Assembly: GCA_963680875.1 (NCBI GenBank)
Contig: OY804589.1
Span: forward strand, 17,690,413 to 17,754,412
Origin: Bathymodiolus brooksi
Lineage: Eukaryota > Mollusca > Bivalvia > Mytilida > Modiolidae
Direction of reading: 5' to 3'
Length of the DNA: 64,000 nt
How positions within the stretch are numbered: position 1 is the first letter of the stretch; each line of letters starts with the position of its first letter. Below, piece after piece: positions 46,541 through 61,500 of the stretch. Below the pieces are notes generated by a model that was given only the letters and a program-made list of their open reading frames with translations, was not told where the DNA came from and searched no databases. A program made the translations under genes and the position numbers.

Positions 46541-49500
46541 GGTAATAGCTCACCTTTCCTCTTAGTAATGAGTTACATTTTCTCTTGGTAATAACTCACA
46601 CTTCCTCCTGGTAATGAGCTACTCCTCCTCTTGGTAATGAGTTACACTTCCTCTTGGTAGTAACTCACATTTCCTCTTGGTAATAGCTCACATTTCGTCT
46701 TGGTAATGAGTTACATTTTCTCTTGGTAATAACTCACACTTCCTCTTGGTAATAACTCACACTTCATCTTGGTAATGAGTTACATTTTCTCTTGGTAATA
46801 ACTCACATTTCCTCTTGGTAATGAGTTACATTTTCTCTTGGTAATAGCACACACTTCCTCTTGGTAATAACCCACACTTTCTCTTGGTAATAACTCACAC
46901 TTCCTCTTGGTAATGAGTTACAATTTCTCTTAGTAATTAGTTACATTTCCTCTTGGTAATAACTCAACTTTCCTCTTAGTAATGAGTTACATTTTCTCTT
47001 GGTAATAACTCACACTTCCTCTTGGTAATGAGCTACACTTCCTCTTGGTAATGAGTTACACTTCCTCTTGGTAATAACTCACACTTCGTCTTGGTAATAA
47101 CTCACATTTCGTCTTGGTAATGAGTTACATTTTCTCTTGGTAATAACTCACACTTCCTCTTGGTAATGAGTTACATTTTCTCTTGTTAATAATTCACACT
47201 TCCTCTTGGTAATAACCCACATTTTCTCTTGGTAATAACTCACACTTCCTCTTGGTAATGAGTTACAGTTTCTCTTGGTAATGAGTTACACTTCCTCTTG
47301 GTAATCACTCACACTTCCTCTTGGTAATGAGTTACATTTTCTCTTGGTAATAACTCACCTTTCCTCTTGGTAATGAGTTACATTTTCTCTTGGTAATAAC
47401 TCACACTTCCTCTTGGTAATAACTCACACTTCATCTTGGTAATGAGTTACATTTTCTCTTGGTAATAACTCACATTTCCTCTTGGTAATGAGTTACATTT
47501 TCTCTTGGTAATAATTCACACTTCCTCTTGGTAATAACCCACACTTTCTCTTGGTAATAACTCACACGTCCTCTTAGTAATGAGTTACAATTTCTCTTAG
47601 TAATTAGTTACACTTTCTCTTGGTAATGAGTTACATTTTCTCTTGGTAATAACCCACACTTTCTCTTGGTAATGAGTTACCTTTTCTTTTGGTAATAACC
47701 CACTTTCTCTTGGTAATAACCCACATTTTGTCTTGGTAATAACCCACACTTCCTCTTGGTAATGAGTTACATTTTCTCTTGGTAATAACTCACACTTCCT
47801 CTTTCTCTTGGTAATAACTCACACTTGCTCTTGGTAATAATCCACATTTTCTCTTGATAATAACTCACACTTCCTCTTGGTAATGAGTTACATTTCCTCT
47901 TGGTAATAACTCACCTTTCCTCTTAGTAATGAGTTACATTTTCTCTTGGTAATAACTCACACTTCCTCTTGGTAAGGAGCTACACCTCCTCTTGGTAATG
48001 AGTTACAATTCCTCTTGGTAGTAACTCACACTTCTTCTTGGTAATAACCCACACTTTCTCATGGTAATAATTCACACTTACTCTTGGTAATGAGTTACAT
48101 TTCCTCTTGGTAATAACTCACCTTTCCTCTTGGTAATGAGTTACATTTTCTCTTGGTAATAACTCAGACTTCCTCTTGGTAATGAGCTACACTTCCTCTT
48201 GGTAATGAGTTACACTTCCTCTTGGTAATAACGCACACTTCCTCTTCGTATTAACTCACATTTCGTCTTAATAATGAGTTACATTTCGTCTTGGTAATGA
48301 GTTACATTTTTTCTTGGTAATAACCCACACTTTTCCTTGGTAATGAGTTACATATTCTCTTGGTAATAACTCACACTTTCTCTTGGTAATGAGTTACATT
48401 TTCTCTTGGTAATAACTCACACTTCCTCTTGGTAATAACTCACACTTCCTCTTTCTCTTGGTAATAACTCACACTTGCTCTTGGTAATAACCCACACTTT
48501 CTCATGGTAATAACTCACACTTCTTCTTGGTAATGAGTTACATTTCCTCTTGGTAATAACTCACCTTTCCTCTTAGTAATGAGTTACATTTTCTCTTGGT
48601 AATAACTCACACTTCCTCCTGGTAATGAGCTACTCCTCCACTTGGTAATGAGTTACACTTCCTCTTGGTAGTAACTCACATTTCCTCTTGGTAATAGCTC
48701 ACATTTCGTCTTGGTAATGAGTTACATTTTCTCTTGGTAATAACTCACACTTCCTCTTGGTAATAACTCACACTTCATCTTGGTAATGAGTTACATTTTC
48801 TCTTGGTAATAACTCACATTTCCTCTTGGTAATGAGTTACATTTTCTCTTGGTAATAGCTCACACTTCCTCTTGGTAATAACCCACACTTTCTCTTGGTA
48901 ATAACTCACACTTCCTCTTGGTAATGAGTTACAATTTCTCTTAGTAATTAGTTACATTTCCTCTTGGTAATAACTCACACTTCCTCTTGGTAATAACTCA
49001 CATTTTCTCTTGGTAATAACTCACATTTCCTCTTGGTAATGAGTTACATTTCCTCTTGGTAATAACTCAACTTTCCTCTTAGTAATGAGTTACATTTTCT
49101 CTTGGTAATAACTCACACTTCCTCTTGGTAATGAGCTACACTTCCTCTTGGTAATGGGTTACACTTCCTCTTGGTAATAACTCACACTTCGTCTTGGTAA
49201 TAACTCACATTTCGTCTTGGTAATGAGTTACATTTTCTCTTGGTAATAACTCACACTTCCTCTTGGTAATGAGTTACATTTTCTCTTGTTAATAATTCAC
49301 ACTTCCTCTTGGTAATAACCCACATTTTCTCTTGGTAATAACTCACACTTCCTCTTGGTAATGAGTTACAGTTTCTCTTGGTAATGAGTTACACTTCCTC
49401 TTGGTAATCACTCACACTTCCTCTTGGTAATGAGTTACATTTTCTCTTGGTAATAACTCACCTTTCCTCTTGGTAATGAGTTACATTTTCTCTTGGTAAT

Positions 49501-52500
49501 AACTCACACTTCCTCTTGGTAATAACTCACACTTCATCTTGGTAATGAGTTACATTTTCTCTTGGTAATAACTCACATTTCCTCTTGGTAATGAGTTACA
49601 TTTTCTCTTGGTAATAACCCACACTTTCTCTTGGTAATGAGTTACCTTTTCTTTTGGTAATAACCCACTTTCTCTTGGTAATAACCCACATTTTGTCTTG
49701 GTAATAACCCACACTTCCTCTTGGTAATGAGTTACATTTTCCCTTGGTAATAACTCACACTTCCTCTTTCTCTTGGTAATAACTCACACTTGCTCTTGGT
49801 AATAATCCACACTTTCTCTTGATAATAACTCACACTTCCTCTTGGTAATGAGTTAAATTTACTCTTGGTAATAACTCACCTTTCCTCTTAGTAATGAGTT
49901 ACATTTTCTCTTGGTAATAACTCACACTTCCTCTTGGTAAGGAGCTACACCTCCTCTTGGTAATGAGTTACACTTCCTCTTGGTAGTAACTCACACTTCT
50001 TCTTGGTAATAACCCACACTTTCTCATGGTAATAATTCACACTTCCTCTTGGTAATGAGTTACATTTCCTCTTGGTAATAACTCACCTTTCCTCTTGGTA
50101 ATGAGTTACATTTTCTCTTGGTAATAACTCAGACTTCCTCTTGGTAATGAGCTACACTTCCTCTTGGTAATGAGTTACACTTCCTCTTGGTAATGACGCA
50201 CACTTCCTCTTCGTATTAACTCACATTTCGTCTTAATAATGAGTTACATTTCGTCTTGGTAATGAGTTACATTTTTTCTTGGTAATAACCAACACTTTCT
50301 CTTAGTAATAACCAACACTTTTCCTTGGTAATGAGTTACATTTTCTCTTGGTAATAACTCACACTTTCTCTTGGTAATGAGTTACATTTTCTCTTGGTAA
50401 TAACTCACACTTCCTCTTGGTAATGAGCTATACTTCCTCTTGGTAATGAGTTACACTTCCTCTTGGTAATAACGCACACTTCCTCTTCGTATTAACTCAC
50501 ATTTCGTCTTAATAATGAGTTACATTTCGTCTTGGTAATGAGTTACATTTTTTCTTGGTAATAACCAACACTTTCTCTTAGTAATAACCAACACTTTTCC
50601 TTGGTAATGAGTTACATTTTCTCTTGGTAATAACTCACACTTTCTCTTGGTAATGAGTTACATTTTCTCTTGGTAATAACTCACACTTCCTCTTGGTAAT
50701 GAGCTATACTTCCTCTTGGTAATGAGTTACACTTCCTCTTGGTAATAACGCACACTTCCTCTTCGTATTAACTCACATTTCGTCTTAATAATGAGTTACA
50801 TTTCCTCTTGGTAATGAGTTACATTTTCTCTTGGTAATAGCTCACACTTCCTCTTGGTAATAACCCACACTTTCTCTTGGTAATAACTCACACTTCCTCT
50901 TGGTAATGAGTTACAATTTCTCTTAGTAATTAGTTACATTTCCTCTTGGTAATAACTCACACTTCCTCTTGGTAATAACTCACATTTTCCCTTGGTAATA
51001 ACTCACATTTCCTCTTGGTAATGAGTTACATTTCCTCTTGGTAATAACTCAACTTTCCTCTTAGTAATGAGTTACATTTTCTCTTGGTAATAACTCACAC
51101 TTCCTCTTGGTAATGAGCTACACTTCCTCTTGGTAATGAGTTACACTTCCTCTTGGTAATAACTCACACTTCGTCTTGGTAATAACTCACATTTCGTCTT
51201 GGTAATGAGTTACATTTTCTCTTGGTAATAACTCACACTTCCTCTTGGTAATGAGTTACATTTTCTCTTGTTAATAATTCACACTTCCTCTTGGTAATAA
51301 CCCACATTTTCTCTTGGTAATAACTCACACTTCCTCTTGGTAATGAGTTACAGTTTCTCTTGGTAATGAGTTACACTTCCTCTTGGTAATCACTCACACT
51401 TCCTCTTGGTAATGAGTTACATTTTCTCTTGGTAATAACTCACCTTTCCTCTTGGTAATGAGTTACATTTTCTCTTGGTAATAACTCACACTTCCTCTTG
51501 GTAATAACTCACACTTCATCTTGGTAATGAGTTACATTTTCTCTTGGTAATAACTCACATTTCCTCTTGGTAATGAGTTACATTTTCTCTTGGTAATAAC
51601 TCACACTTCCTCTTGGTAATAACCCACACTTTCTCTTGGTAATAACTCACACGTCCTCTTAGTAATGAGTTACAATTTCTCTTAGTAATTAGTTACACTT
51701 TCTCTTGGTAATGAGTTACATTTTCTCTTGGTAATAACCCACACTTTCTCTTGGTAATGAGTTACCTTTTCTTTTGGTAATAACCCACTTTCTCTTGGTA
51801 ATAACCCACATTTTGTCTTGGTAATAACCCACACTTCCTCTTGGTAATGAGTTACATTTTCTCTTGGTAATAACTCACACTTCCTCTTTCTCTTGGTAAT
51901 AACTCACACTTGCTCTTGGTAATAATCCACACTTTCTCTTGATAATAACTCACACTTCCTCTTGGTAATGAGTTACATTTTCTCTTGGTAATAACTCACC
52001 TTTCCTCTTAGTAATGAGTTACATTTTCTCTTGGTAATAACTCACACTTCCTCTTGGTAAGGAGCTACACATCCTCTTGGTAATGAGTTACACTTCCTCT
52101 TGGTAGTAACTCACACTTCTTCTTGGTAATAACCCACACTTTCTCATGGTAATAATTCACACTTCCTCTTGGTAATGAGTTACATTTCCTCTTGGTAATA
52201 ACTCACCTTTCCTCTTGGTAATGAGTTACATTTTCTCTTGGTAATAACTCAGACTTCCTCTTGGTAATGAGCTACACTTCCTCTTGGTAATGAGTTACAC
52301 TTCCTCTTGGTAATGACGCACACTTCCTCTTCGTATTAACTCACATTTCGTCTTAATAATGAGTTACATTTCGTCTTGGTAATGAGTTACATTTTTTCTT
52401 GGTAATAACCAACACTTTCTCTTAGTAATAACCAACACTTTTCCTTGGTAATGAGTTACATTTTCTCTTGGTAATAACTCACACTTTCTCTTGGTAATGA

Positions 52501-55500
52501 GTTACATTTTCTCTTGGTAATAACTCACACTTCCTCTTGGTAATGAGCTATACTTCCTCTTGGTAATGAGTTACACTTCCTCTTGGTAATAACGCACACT
52601 TCCTCTTCGTATTAACTCACATTTCGTCTTAATAATGTGTTACATTTCGTCTTGGTAATGAGTTAAATTTTTTCTTGGTAATAACCCACACTTTCTCTTG
52701 GTAATAACCCATACTTCCTCTTGGTAATGAGTTACATTTTCTCTTGGTAATAACTCACACTTTCTCTTGGTAATGAGTTACATTTTCTCTTGGAAATAAC
52801 CCACACTTTCTCTTGGTAATAACCCACACTTTCTCTTGGTAATAACCCCCACTTTCTCTTGGCAATGAGTTACATTTTCTCTTGGTAATAACCCACACTT
52901 TCTCTTGGTAATGACTTACCTTTTATCTTCGTAAAAATCCACTTTCTCTTTGTAATAACCCACACTTTCTTTTGGTAATGAGTTACCTTTTCTCTTGGTA
53001 ATAACCCACTTTCTCTTGGTAATAACCCACACTTTCTCTTGGTAATAACCCACACTTCCTCTTGGTAAGGAGCTACACCTCCTCTTGGTAATGAGATACA
53101 CTTCCTCTTGGTAGTAACTCACACTTCTTCTTGGTAATAACCCACACTTTCTCATGGTAATAATTCACACTTCCTCTTGGTAATGAGTTACATTTCCTCT
53201 TGGTAATAAATCACCTTTCCTCTTGGTAATGAGTTACATTTTCTCTTGGTAATAACTCAGACTTCCTCTTGGTAATGAGCTACACTTCCTCTTGGTAATG
53301 AGTTACACTTCCTCTTGGTAATAACGCACACTTCCTCTTCGTATTAACTCACATTTCGTCTTAATAATGAGTTACATTTCGTCTTGGTAATGAGTTACAT
53401 TTTTTCTTGGTAATAACCAACACTTTCTCTTAGTAATAACCAACACCTTTCTTGGTAATGAGTTACATTTTCTCTTGGTAATAACTCACACTTTCTCTTG
53501 GTAATGAGTTACATTTTCTCTTGGTAATAACTCACACTTCCTCTTGGTAATGAGCTATACTTCCTCTTGGTAATGAGTTACACTTCCTCTTGGTAATAAC
53601 GAACACTTCCTCTTCGTATTAACTCACATTTCGTCTTAATAATGAGTTACATTTCGTCTTGGTAATGAGTTAAATTTTTTCTTGGTAATAACCCACACTT
53701 TCTCTTGGTAATAACCCATACTTCCTCTTGGTAATGAGTTACATTTTCTCTTGGTAATAACTCACACTTTCTCTTGGTAATGAGTTACATTTTCTCTTGG
53801 AAATAACCCACACTTCTCTTGGTAATAACCCACACTTTCTCTTGGTAATAACCCCCACTTTCTCTTGGTAATGAGCTACATTGTCTCTTGGTAATAACGC
53901 ACTTTCTCTTGGCAATGAGTTACATTTTCTCTTGGTAATAACCCACACTTTCTCTTGGTAATGACTTACCTTTTATCTTCGTAAAAATCCACTTTCTCTT
54001 TGTAATAACCCACACTTTCTTTTGGTAATGAGTTACCTTTTTTCTTGATAATAACCCACTTTATCTTGGTAATAACCCACACTTTCTCTTGGTAATAACC
54101 CAAACTTCCTCTTGGTAATGAGTTACATTTTATCTTGGTAATAACTCACACTTCCTCTTTCTCTTGGTAATAACGCACACTTGCTCTTGGTAATAACCCA
54201 CACTTTCTCATGGTAATAACTCACACTTCCTCGTGGTAATGAGTTACATTTCCTCTTGGTAATAACTCACCTTTCCTCTTGGTAATGAGTTACATTTTCT
54301 CTTGGAAATAACCCACACTTTCTCTTGGTAATAACCCACACTACCTCTTGGTAATGAGTTACATTTTCTCTTGGTAATGAGTTACATTTTCTCTTGGAAA
54401 TAACCCACACTTTCTCTTGGTAATAACCAACACTTTCTCTTGGTAATAACCCTCACTTCATCTTTGTAATGAGTTACATTTTCTCTTGGTAATGAGTTAC
54501 ATTTTCTCTTGGTAATGAGTTACATTTTCTCTTGGTAATAACCCACACTTTCTCTTGGTAATAACCAACACTTTCTCTTGGTAATAACCCTCACTTCATC
54601 TTTGTAATGAGTTACATTTTTTCTTGGTAATAACTCACACTTCTTCTTGGTAATAACCCACACTTTCTCATGGTAATAATTCACACTTCCTCTTGATAAT
54701 GAGTTACATTTCGTCTTGGTAATAACTCGCCTTTCCTCTTGGTAAAGAGTTACATTTTCTCTTGGTAATAACTCAGACCTCCTCTTGGTAATGAGCTACA
54801 CTTACTCTTGGTAATGAGTTACACTTCCTCTTGGTAATAACGCACACTTCCTCTTCGTATTAGCTCACATTTCGTCTTAATAATGAGTTACATTTCGTCT
54901 TGGTAATGAGTTACATTTTTTCTTGGTAATAGCCCACACTTTCTCTTAGTAATAACCAACACTTTTCCTTGGTAATGAGTTACATTTTCTCTTGGTAATA
55001 ACTCAGACTTCCTCTTGGTAATGAGCTACACTTCCTCTTGGTAATGAGTTACACTTCCTCTTGGTAATAACGCACACTTCCTCTTCGTATTAACTCACAT
55101 TTCGTCTTAATAATGAGTTACATTTCGTCTTGGTAATGAGTTACATTTTTTCTTGGTAGTAACTCACACTTTCTCTTAGTAATAACCAACACTTTTCCTT
55201 GGTAATGAGTTACATTTTCTCTTGGTAATAACTCACACTTTCTCTTGGTAATGAGTTACATTTTCTCTTGGTAATAACTCCCACTTCCTCTTGGTAATGA
55301 GCTACACTTCCTCTTGGTAATGAGTTACACTTCCTCTTGGTAATAACGCACACTTCCTCTTCGTATTAACTCACATTTCGTCTTAATAATGAGTTACATT
55401 TCGTCTTGGTAATGAGTTACATTTTTTCTTGGTAATAACCCACACTTTCTCTTGGTAATAACCCACACTTCCTCTTGGTAATGAGTTACATTTTCTCTTG

Positions 55501-58500
55501 GTAATAACTCACACTTTCTCTTGGTAATGAGTTACATTTTCTCTTGGAAATAACCCACACTTTCTCTAGGTAATAACCCCCACTTTCTCTTGGTAATAAA
55601 CCCCACTTTCTCTTGGTAATGAGCTACATTGTCTCTTGGTAATAACGCACTTTCTCTTGGTAATGAGTTACATTTTCTCTTGGTAATAACCCACCCTTTC
55701 TCTTGGTAATGACTTACCTTTTATCTTCGTAAAAATCCACTTTCTCTTTGTAATAACCCACACTTTCTCTTGGTAATGAGTTACCTTTTCTCTTGGTAAT
55801 AACCCACTTTCTCTTGGTAATAACCCACACTTTCTCTTGGTAATAACCCACACTTCCTCTTGGTAATGAGTTACATTTTCTCTTGGTAATAACTCACACT
55901 TCCTCTTTCTCTTGGTAATAACTCACACTTCCTCTTTCTCTTGGTAATAACTCACACTTGCTCTTGGTAATAACCCACACTTTCTCATGGTAATAACTCA
56001 CACTTCTTCTTGGTAATGAGTTACATTTCCTCTTGGTAATAGCTCACCTTTCCTCTTAGTAATGAGTTACATTTTCTCTTGGTAATAACTCACACTTCCT
56101 CCTGGTAATGAGCTACTCCTCCTCTTGGTAATGAGTTACACTTCCTCTTGGTAGTAACTCACATTTCCTCTTGGTAATAGCTCACATTTCGTCTTGGTAA
56201 TGAGTTACATTTTCTCTTGGTAATAACTCACACTTCCTCTTGGTAATAACTCACACTTCATCTTGGTAATGAGTTACATTTTCTCTTGGTAATAACTCAC
56301 ATTTCCTCTTGGTAATGAGTTACATTTTCTCTTGGTAATAGCTCACACTTCCTCTTGGTAATAACCCACACTTTCTCTTGGTAATAACTCACACTTCCTC
56401 TTGGTAATGAGTTACAATTTCTCTTAGTAATTAGTTACATTTCCTCTTGGTAATAACTCAACTTTCCTCTTAGTAATGAGTTACATTTTCTCTTGGTAAT
56501 AACTCACACTTCCTCTTGGTAATGAGCTACACTTCCTCTTGGTAATGAGTTACACTTCCTCTTGGTAATAACTCACACTTCGTCTTGGTAATAACTCACA
56601 TTTCGTCTTGGTAATGAGTTACATTTTCTCTTGGTAATAACTCACACTTCCTCTTGGTAATGAGTTACATTTTCTTTTGTTAATAATTCACACTTCCTCT
56701 TGGTAATAACCCACATTTTCTCTTGGTAATAACTCACACTTCCTCTTGGTAATGAGTTACAGTTTCTCTTGGTAATGAGTTACACTTCCTCTTGGTAATC
56801 ACTCACACTTCCTCTTGGTAATGAGTTACATTTTCTCTTGGTAATAACTCACCTTTCCTCTTGGTAATGAGTTACATTTTCTCTTGGTAATAACTCACAC
56901 TTCCTCTTGGTAATAACTCACACTTCATCTTGGTAATGAGTTACATTTTCTCTTGGTAATAACTCACATTTCCTCTTGGTAATGAGTTACATTTTCTCTT
57001 GGTAATAATTCACACTTCCTCTTGGTAATAACCCACACTTTCTCTTGGTAATAACTCACACGTCCTCTTAGTAATGAGTTACAATTTCTCTTAGTAATTA
57101 GTTACACTTTCTCTTGGTAATGAGTTACATTTTCTCTTGGTAATAACCCACACTTTCTCTTGGTAATGAGTTACCTTTTCTTTTGGTAATAACCCACTTT
57201 CTCTTGGTAATAACCCACATTTTGTCTTGGTAATAACCCACACTTCCTCTTGGTAATGAGTTACATTTTCTCTTGGTAATAACTCACACTTCCTCTTTCT
57301 CTTGGTAATAACTCACACTTGCTCTTGGTAATAATCCACATTTTCTCTTGATAATAACTCACACTTCCTCTTGGTAATGAGTTACATTTCCTCTTGGTAA
57401 TAACTCACCTTTCCTCTTAGTAATGAGTTACATTTTCTCTTGGTAATAACTCACACTTCCTCTTGGTAAGGAGCTACACCTCCTCTTGGTAATGAGTTAC
57501 AATTCCTCTTGGTAGTAACTCACACTTCTTCTTGGTAATAACCCACACTTTCTCATGGTAATAATTCACACTTACTCTTGGTAATGAGTTACATTTCCTC
57601 TTGGTAATAACTCACCTTTCCTCTTGGTAATGAGTTACATTTTCTCTTGGTAATAACTCAGACTTCCTCTTGGTAATGAGCTACACTTCCTCTTGGTAAT
57701 GAGTTACACTTCCTCTTGGTAATAACGCACACTTCCTCTTCGTATTAACTCACATTTCGTCTTAATAATGAGTTACATTTCGTCTTGGTAATGAGTTACA
57801 TTTTTTCTTGGTAATAACCCACACTTTCTCTTAGTAATAACCAACACTTTTCCTTGGTAATGAGTTACATATTCTCTTGGTAATAACTCACACTTTCTCT
57901 TGGTAATGAGTTACATTTTCTCTTGGTAATAACTCACACTTCCTCTTGGTAATAACTCACACTTCCTCTTTCTCTTGGTAATAACTCACACTTGCTCTTG
58001 GTAATAACCCACACTTTCTTATGGTAATAACTCACACTTCTTCTTGGTAATGAGTTACATTTCCTCTTGGTAATAACTCACCTTTCCTCTTAGTAATGAG
58101 TTACATTTTCTCTTGGTAATAACTCACACTTCCTCTTGGTAATAACTCACACTTCATCTTGGTAATGAGTTACATTTTCTCTTGGTAATAACTCACATTT
58201 CCTCTTGGTAATGAGTTACATTTTCTCTTGGTAATAGCTCACACTTCCTCTTGGTAATAACCCACACTTTCTCTTAGTAATAACCAACACTTTTCCTTGG
58301 TAATGAGTTACATATTCTCTTGGTAATAACTCACACTTTCTCTTGGTAATGAGTTACATTTTCTCTTGGTAATAACTCACACTTCCTCTTGGTAATGAGC
58401 TATACTTCCTCTTGGTAATGAGTTACACTTCCTCTTGGTAATAACGCACACTTCCTCTTCGTATTAATTCACATTTCGTCTTAATAATGAGTTACATTTC

Positions 58501-61500
58501 CTCTTGGTAATGAGTTACATTTTCTCTTGGTAATAGCTCACACTTCCTCTTGGTAATAACCCACACTTTCTCTTGGTAATAACTCACACTTCCTCTTGGT
58601 AATGAGTTACAATTTCTCTTAGTAATTAGTTACATTTCCTCTTGGTAATAACTCACACTTCCTCTTGGTAATAACTCACATTTTCCCTTGGTAATAACTC
58701 ACATTTCCTCTTGGTAATGAGTTACATTTCCTCTTGGTAATAACTCAACTTTCCTCTTAGTAATGAGTTACATTTTCTCTTGGTAATAACTCACACTTCC
58801 TCTTGGTAATGAGCTACACTTCCTCTTGGTAATGAGTTACACTTCCTCTTGGTAATAACTCAAACTTCGTCTTGGTAATAACTCACATTTCGTCTTGGTA
58901 ATGAGTTACATTTTCTCTTGGTAATAACTCACACTTCCTCTTGGTAATGAGTTACATTTTCTCTTGTTAATAATTCACACTTCCTCTTGGTAATAACCCA
59001 CATTTTCTCTTGGTAATAACTCACACTTCCTCTTGGTAATGAGTTACAGTTTCTCTTGGTAATGAGTTACACTTCCTCTTGGTAATCACTCACACTTCCT
59101 CTTGGTAATGAGTTACATTTTTTCTTGGTAATAACTCACCTTTCCTCTTGGTAATGAGTTACATTTTCTCTTGGTAATAACTCACACTTCCTCTTGGTAA
59201 TAACTCACACTTCATCTTGGTAATGAGTTACATTTTCTCTTGGTAATAACTCACATTTCCTCTTGGTAATGAGTTACATTTTCTCTTGGTAATAACTCAC
59301 ACTTCCTCTTGGTAATAACCCACACTTTCTCTTGGTAATAACTCACACGTCCTCTTAGTAATGAGTTACAATTTCTCTTAGTAATTAGTTACACTTTCTC
59401 TTGGTAATGAGTTACATTTTCTCTTGGTAATAACCCACACTTTCTCTTGGTAATGAGTTACCTTTTCTTTTGGTAATAACCCACTTTCTCTTGGTAATAA
59501 CCCACATTTTGTCTTGGTAATAACCCACACTTCCTCTTGGTAATGAGTTACATTTTCTCTTGGTAATAACTCACACTTCCTCTTTCTCTTGGTAATAACT
59601 CACACTTGCTCTTGGTAATAATCCACACTTTCTCTTGATAATAACTCACACTTCCTCTTGGTAATGAGTTACATTTTCTCTTGGTAATAACTCACCTTTC
59701 CTCTTAGTAATGAGTTACATTTTCTCTTGGTAATAACTCACACTTCCTCTTGGTAAGGAGCTACACATCCTCTTGGTAATGAGTTACACTTCCTCTTGGT
59801 AGTAACTCACACTTCTTCTTGGTAATAACCCACACTTTCTCATGGTAATAATTCACACTTCCTCTTGGTAATGAGTTACATTTCCTCTTGGTAATAACTC
59901 ACCTTTCCTCTTGGTAATGAGTTACATTTTCTCTTGGTAATAACTCAGACTTCCTCTTGGTAATGAGCTACACTTCCTCTTGGTAATGAGTTACACTTCC
60001 TCTTGGTAATGACGCACACTTCCTCTTCGTATTAACTCACATTTCGTCTTAATAATGAGTTACATTTCGTATTGGTAATGAGTTACATTTTTTCTTGGTA
60101 ATAACCAACACTTTCTCTTAGTAATAACCAACACTTTTCCTTGGTAATGAGTTACATTTTCTCTTGGTAATAACTCACACTTTCTCTTGGTAATGAGTTA
60201 CATTTTCTCTTGGTAATAACTCACACTTCCTCTTGGTAATGAGCTATACTTCCTCTTGGTAATGAGTTACACTTCCTCTTGGTAATAACGCACACTTCCT
60301 CTTCGTATTAACTCACATTTCGTCTTAATAATGTGTTACATTTCGTCTTGGTAATGAGTTAAATTTTTTCTTGGTAATAACCCACACTTTCTCTTGGTAA
60401 TAACCCATACTTCCTCTTGGTAATGAGTTACATTTTCTCTTGGTAATAACTCACACTTTCTCTTGGTAATGAGTTACATTTTCTCTTGGAAATAACCCAC
60501 ACTTTCTCTTGGTAATAACCCACACTTTCTCTTGGTAATAACCCCCACTTTCTCTTGGCAATGAGTTACATTTTCTCTTGGTAATAACCCACACTTTCTC
60601 TTGGTAATGACTTACCTTTTATCTTCGTAAAAATCCACTTTCTCTTTGTAATAACCCACACTTTCTTTTGGTAATGAGTTACCTTTTCTCTTGGTAATAA
60701 CCCACTTTCTCTTGGTAATAACCCACACTTTCTCTTGGTAATAACCCACACTTCCTCTTGGTAAGGAGCTACACCTCCTCTTGGTAATGAGATACACTTC
60801 CTCTTGGTAGTAACTCACACTTCTTCTTGGTAATAACCCACACTTTCTCATGGTAATAATTCACACTTCCTCTTGGTAATGAGTTACATTTCCTCTTGGT
60901 AATAAATCACCTTTCCTCTTGGTAATGAGTTACATTTTCTCTTGGTAATAACTCAAACTTCCTCTTGGTAATGAGCTACACTTCCTCTTGGTAATGAGTT
61001 ACACTTCCTCTTGGTAATAACGCACACTTCCTCTTCGTATTAACTCACATTTCGTCTTAATAATGAGTTACATTTCGTCTTGGTAATGAGTTACATTTTT
61101 TCTTGGTAATAACCAACACTTTCTCTTAGTAATAATCAACACCTTTCCTTGGTAATGAGTTACATTTTCTCTTGGTAATAACTCACACTTTCTCTTGGTA
61201 ATGAGTTACATTTTCTCTTGGTAATAACTCACACTTCCTCTTGGTAATGAGCTATACTTCCTCTTGGTAATGAGTTACACTTCCTCTTGGTAATAACGAA
61301 CACTTCCTCTTCGTATTAACTCACATTTCGTCTTAATAATGAGTTACATTTCGTCTTGGTAATGAGTTAAATTTTTTCTTGGTAATAACCCACACTTTCT
61401 CTTGGTAATAACCCATACTTCCTCTTGGTAATGAGTTACATTTTCTCTTGGTAATAACTCACACTTTCTCTTGGTAATGAGTTACATTTTCTCTTGGAAA

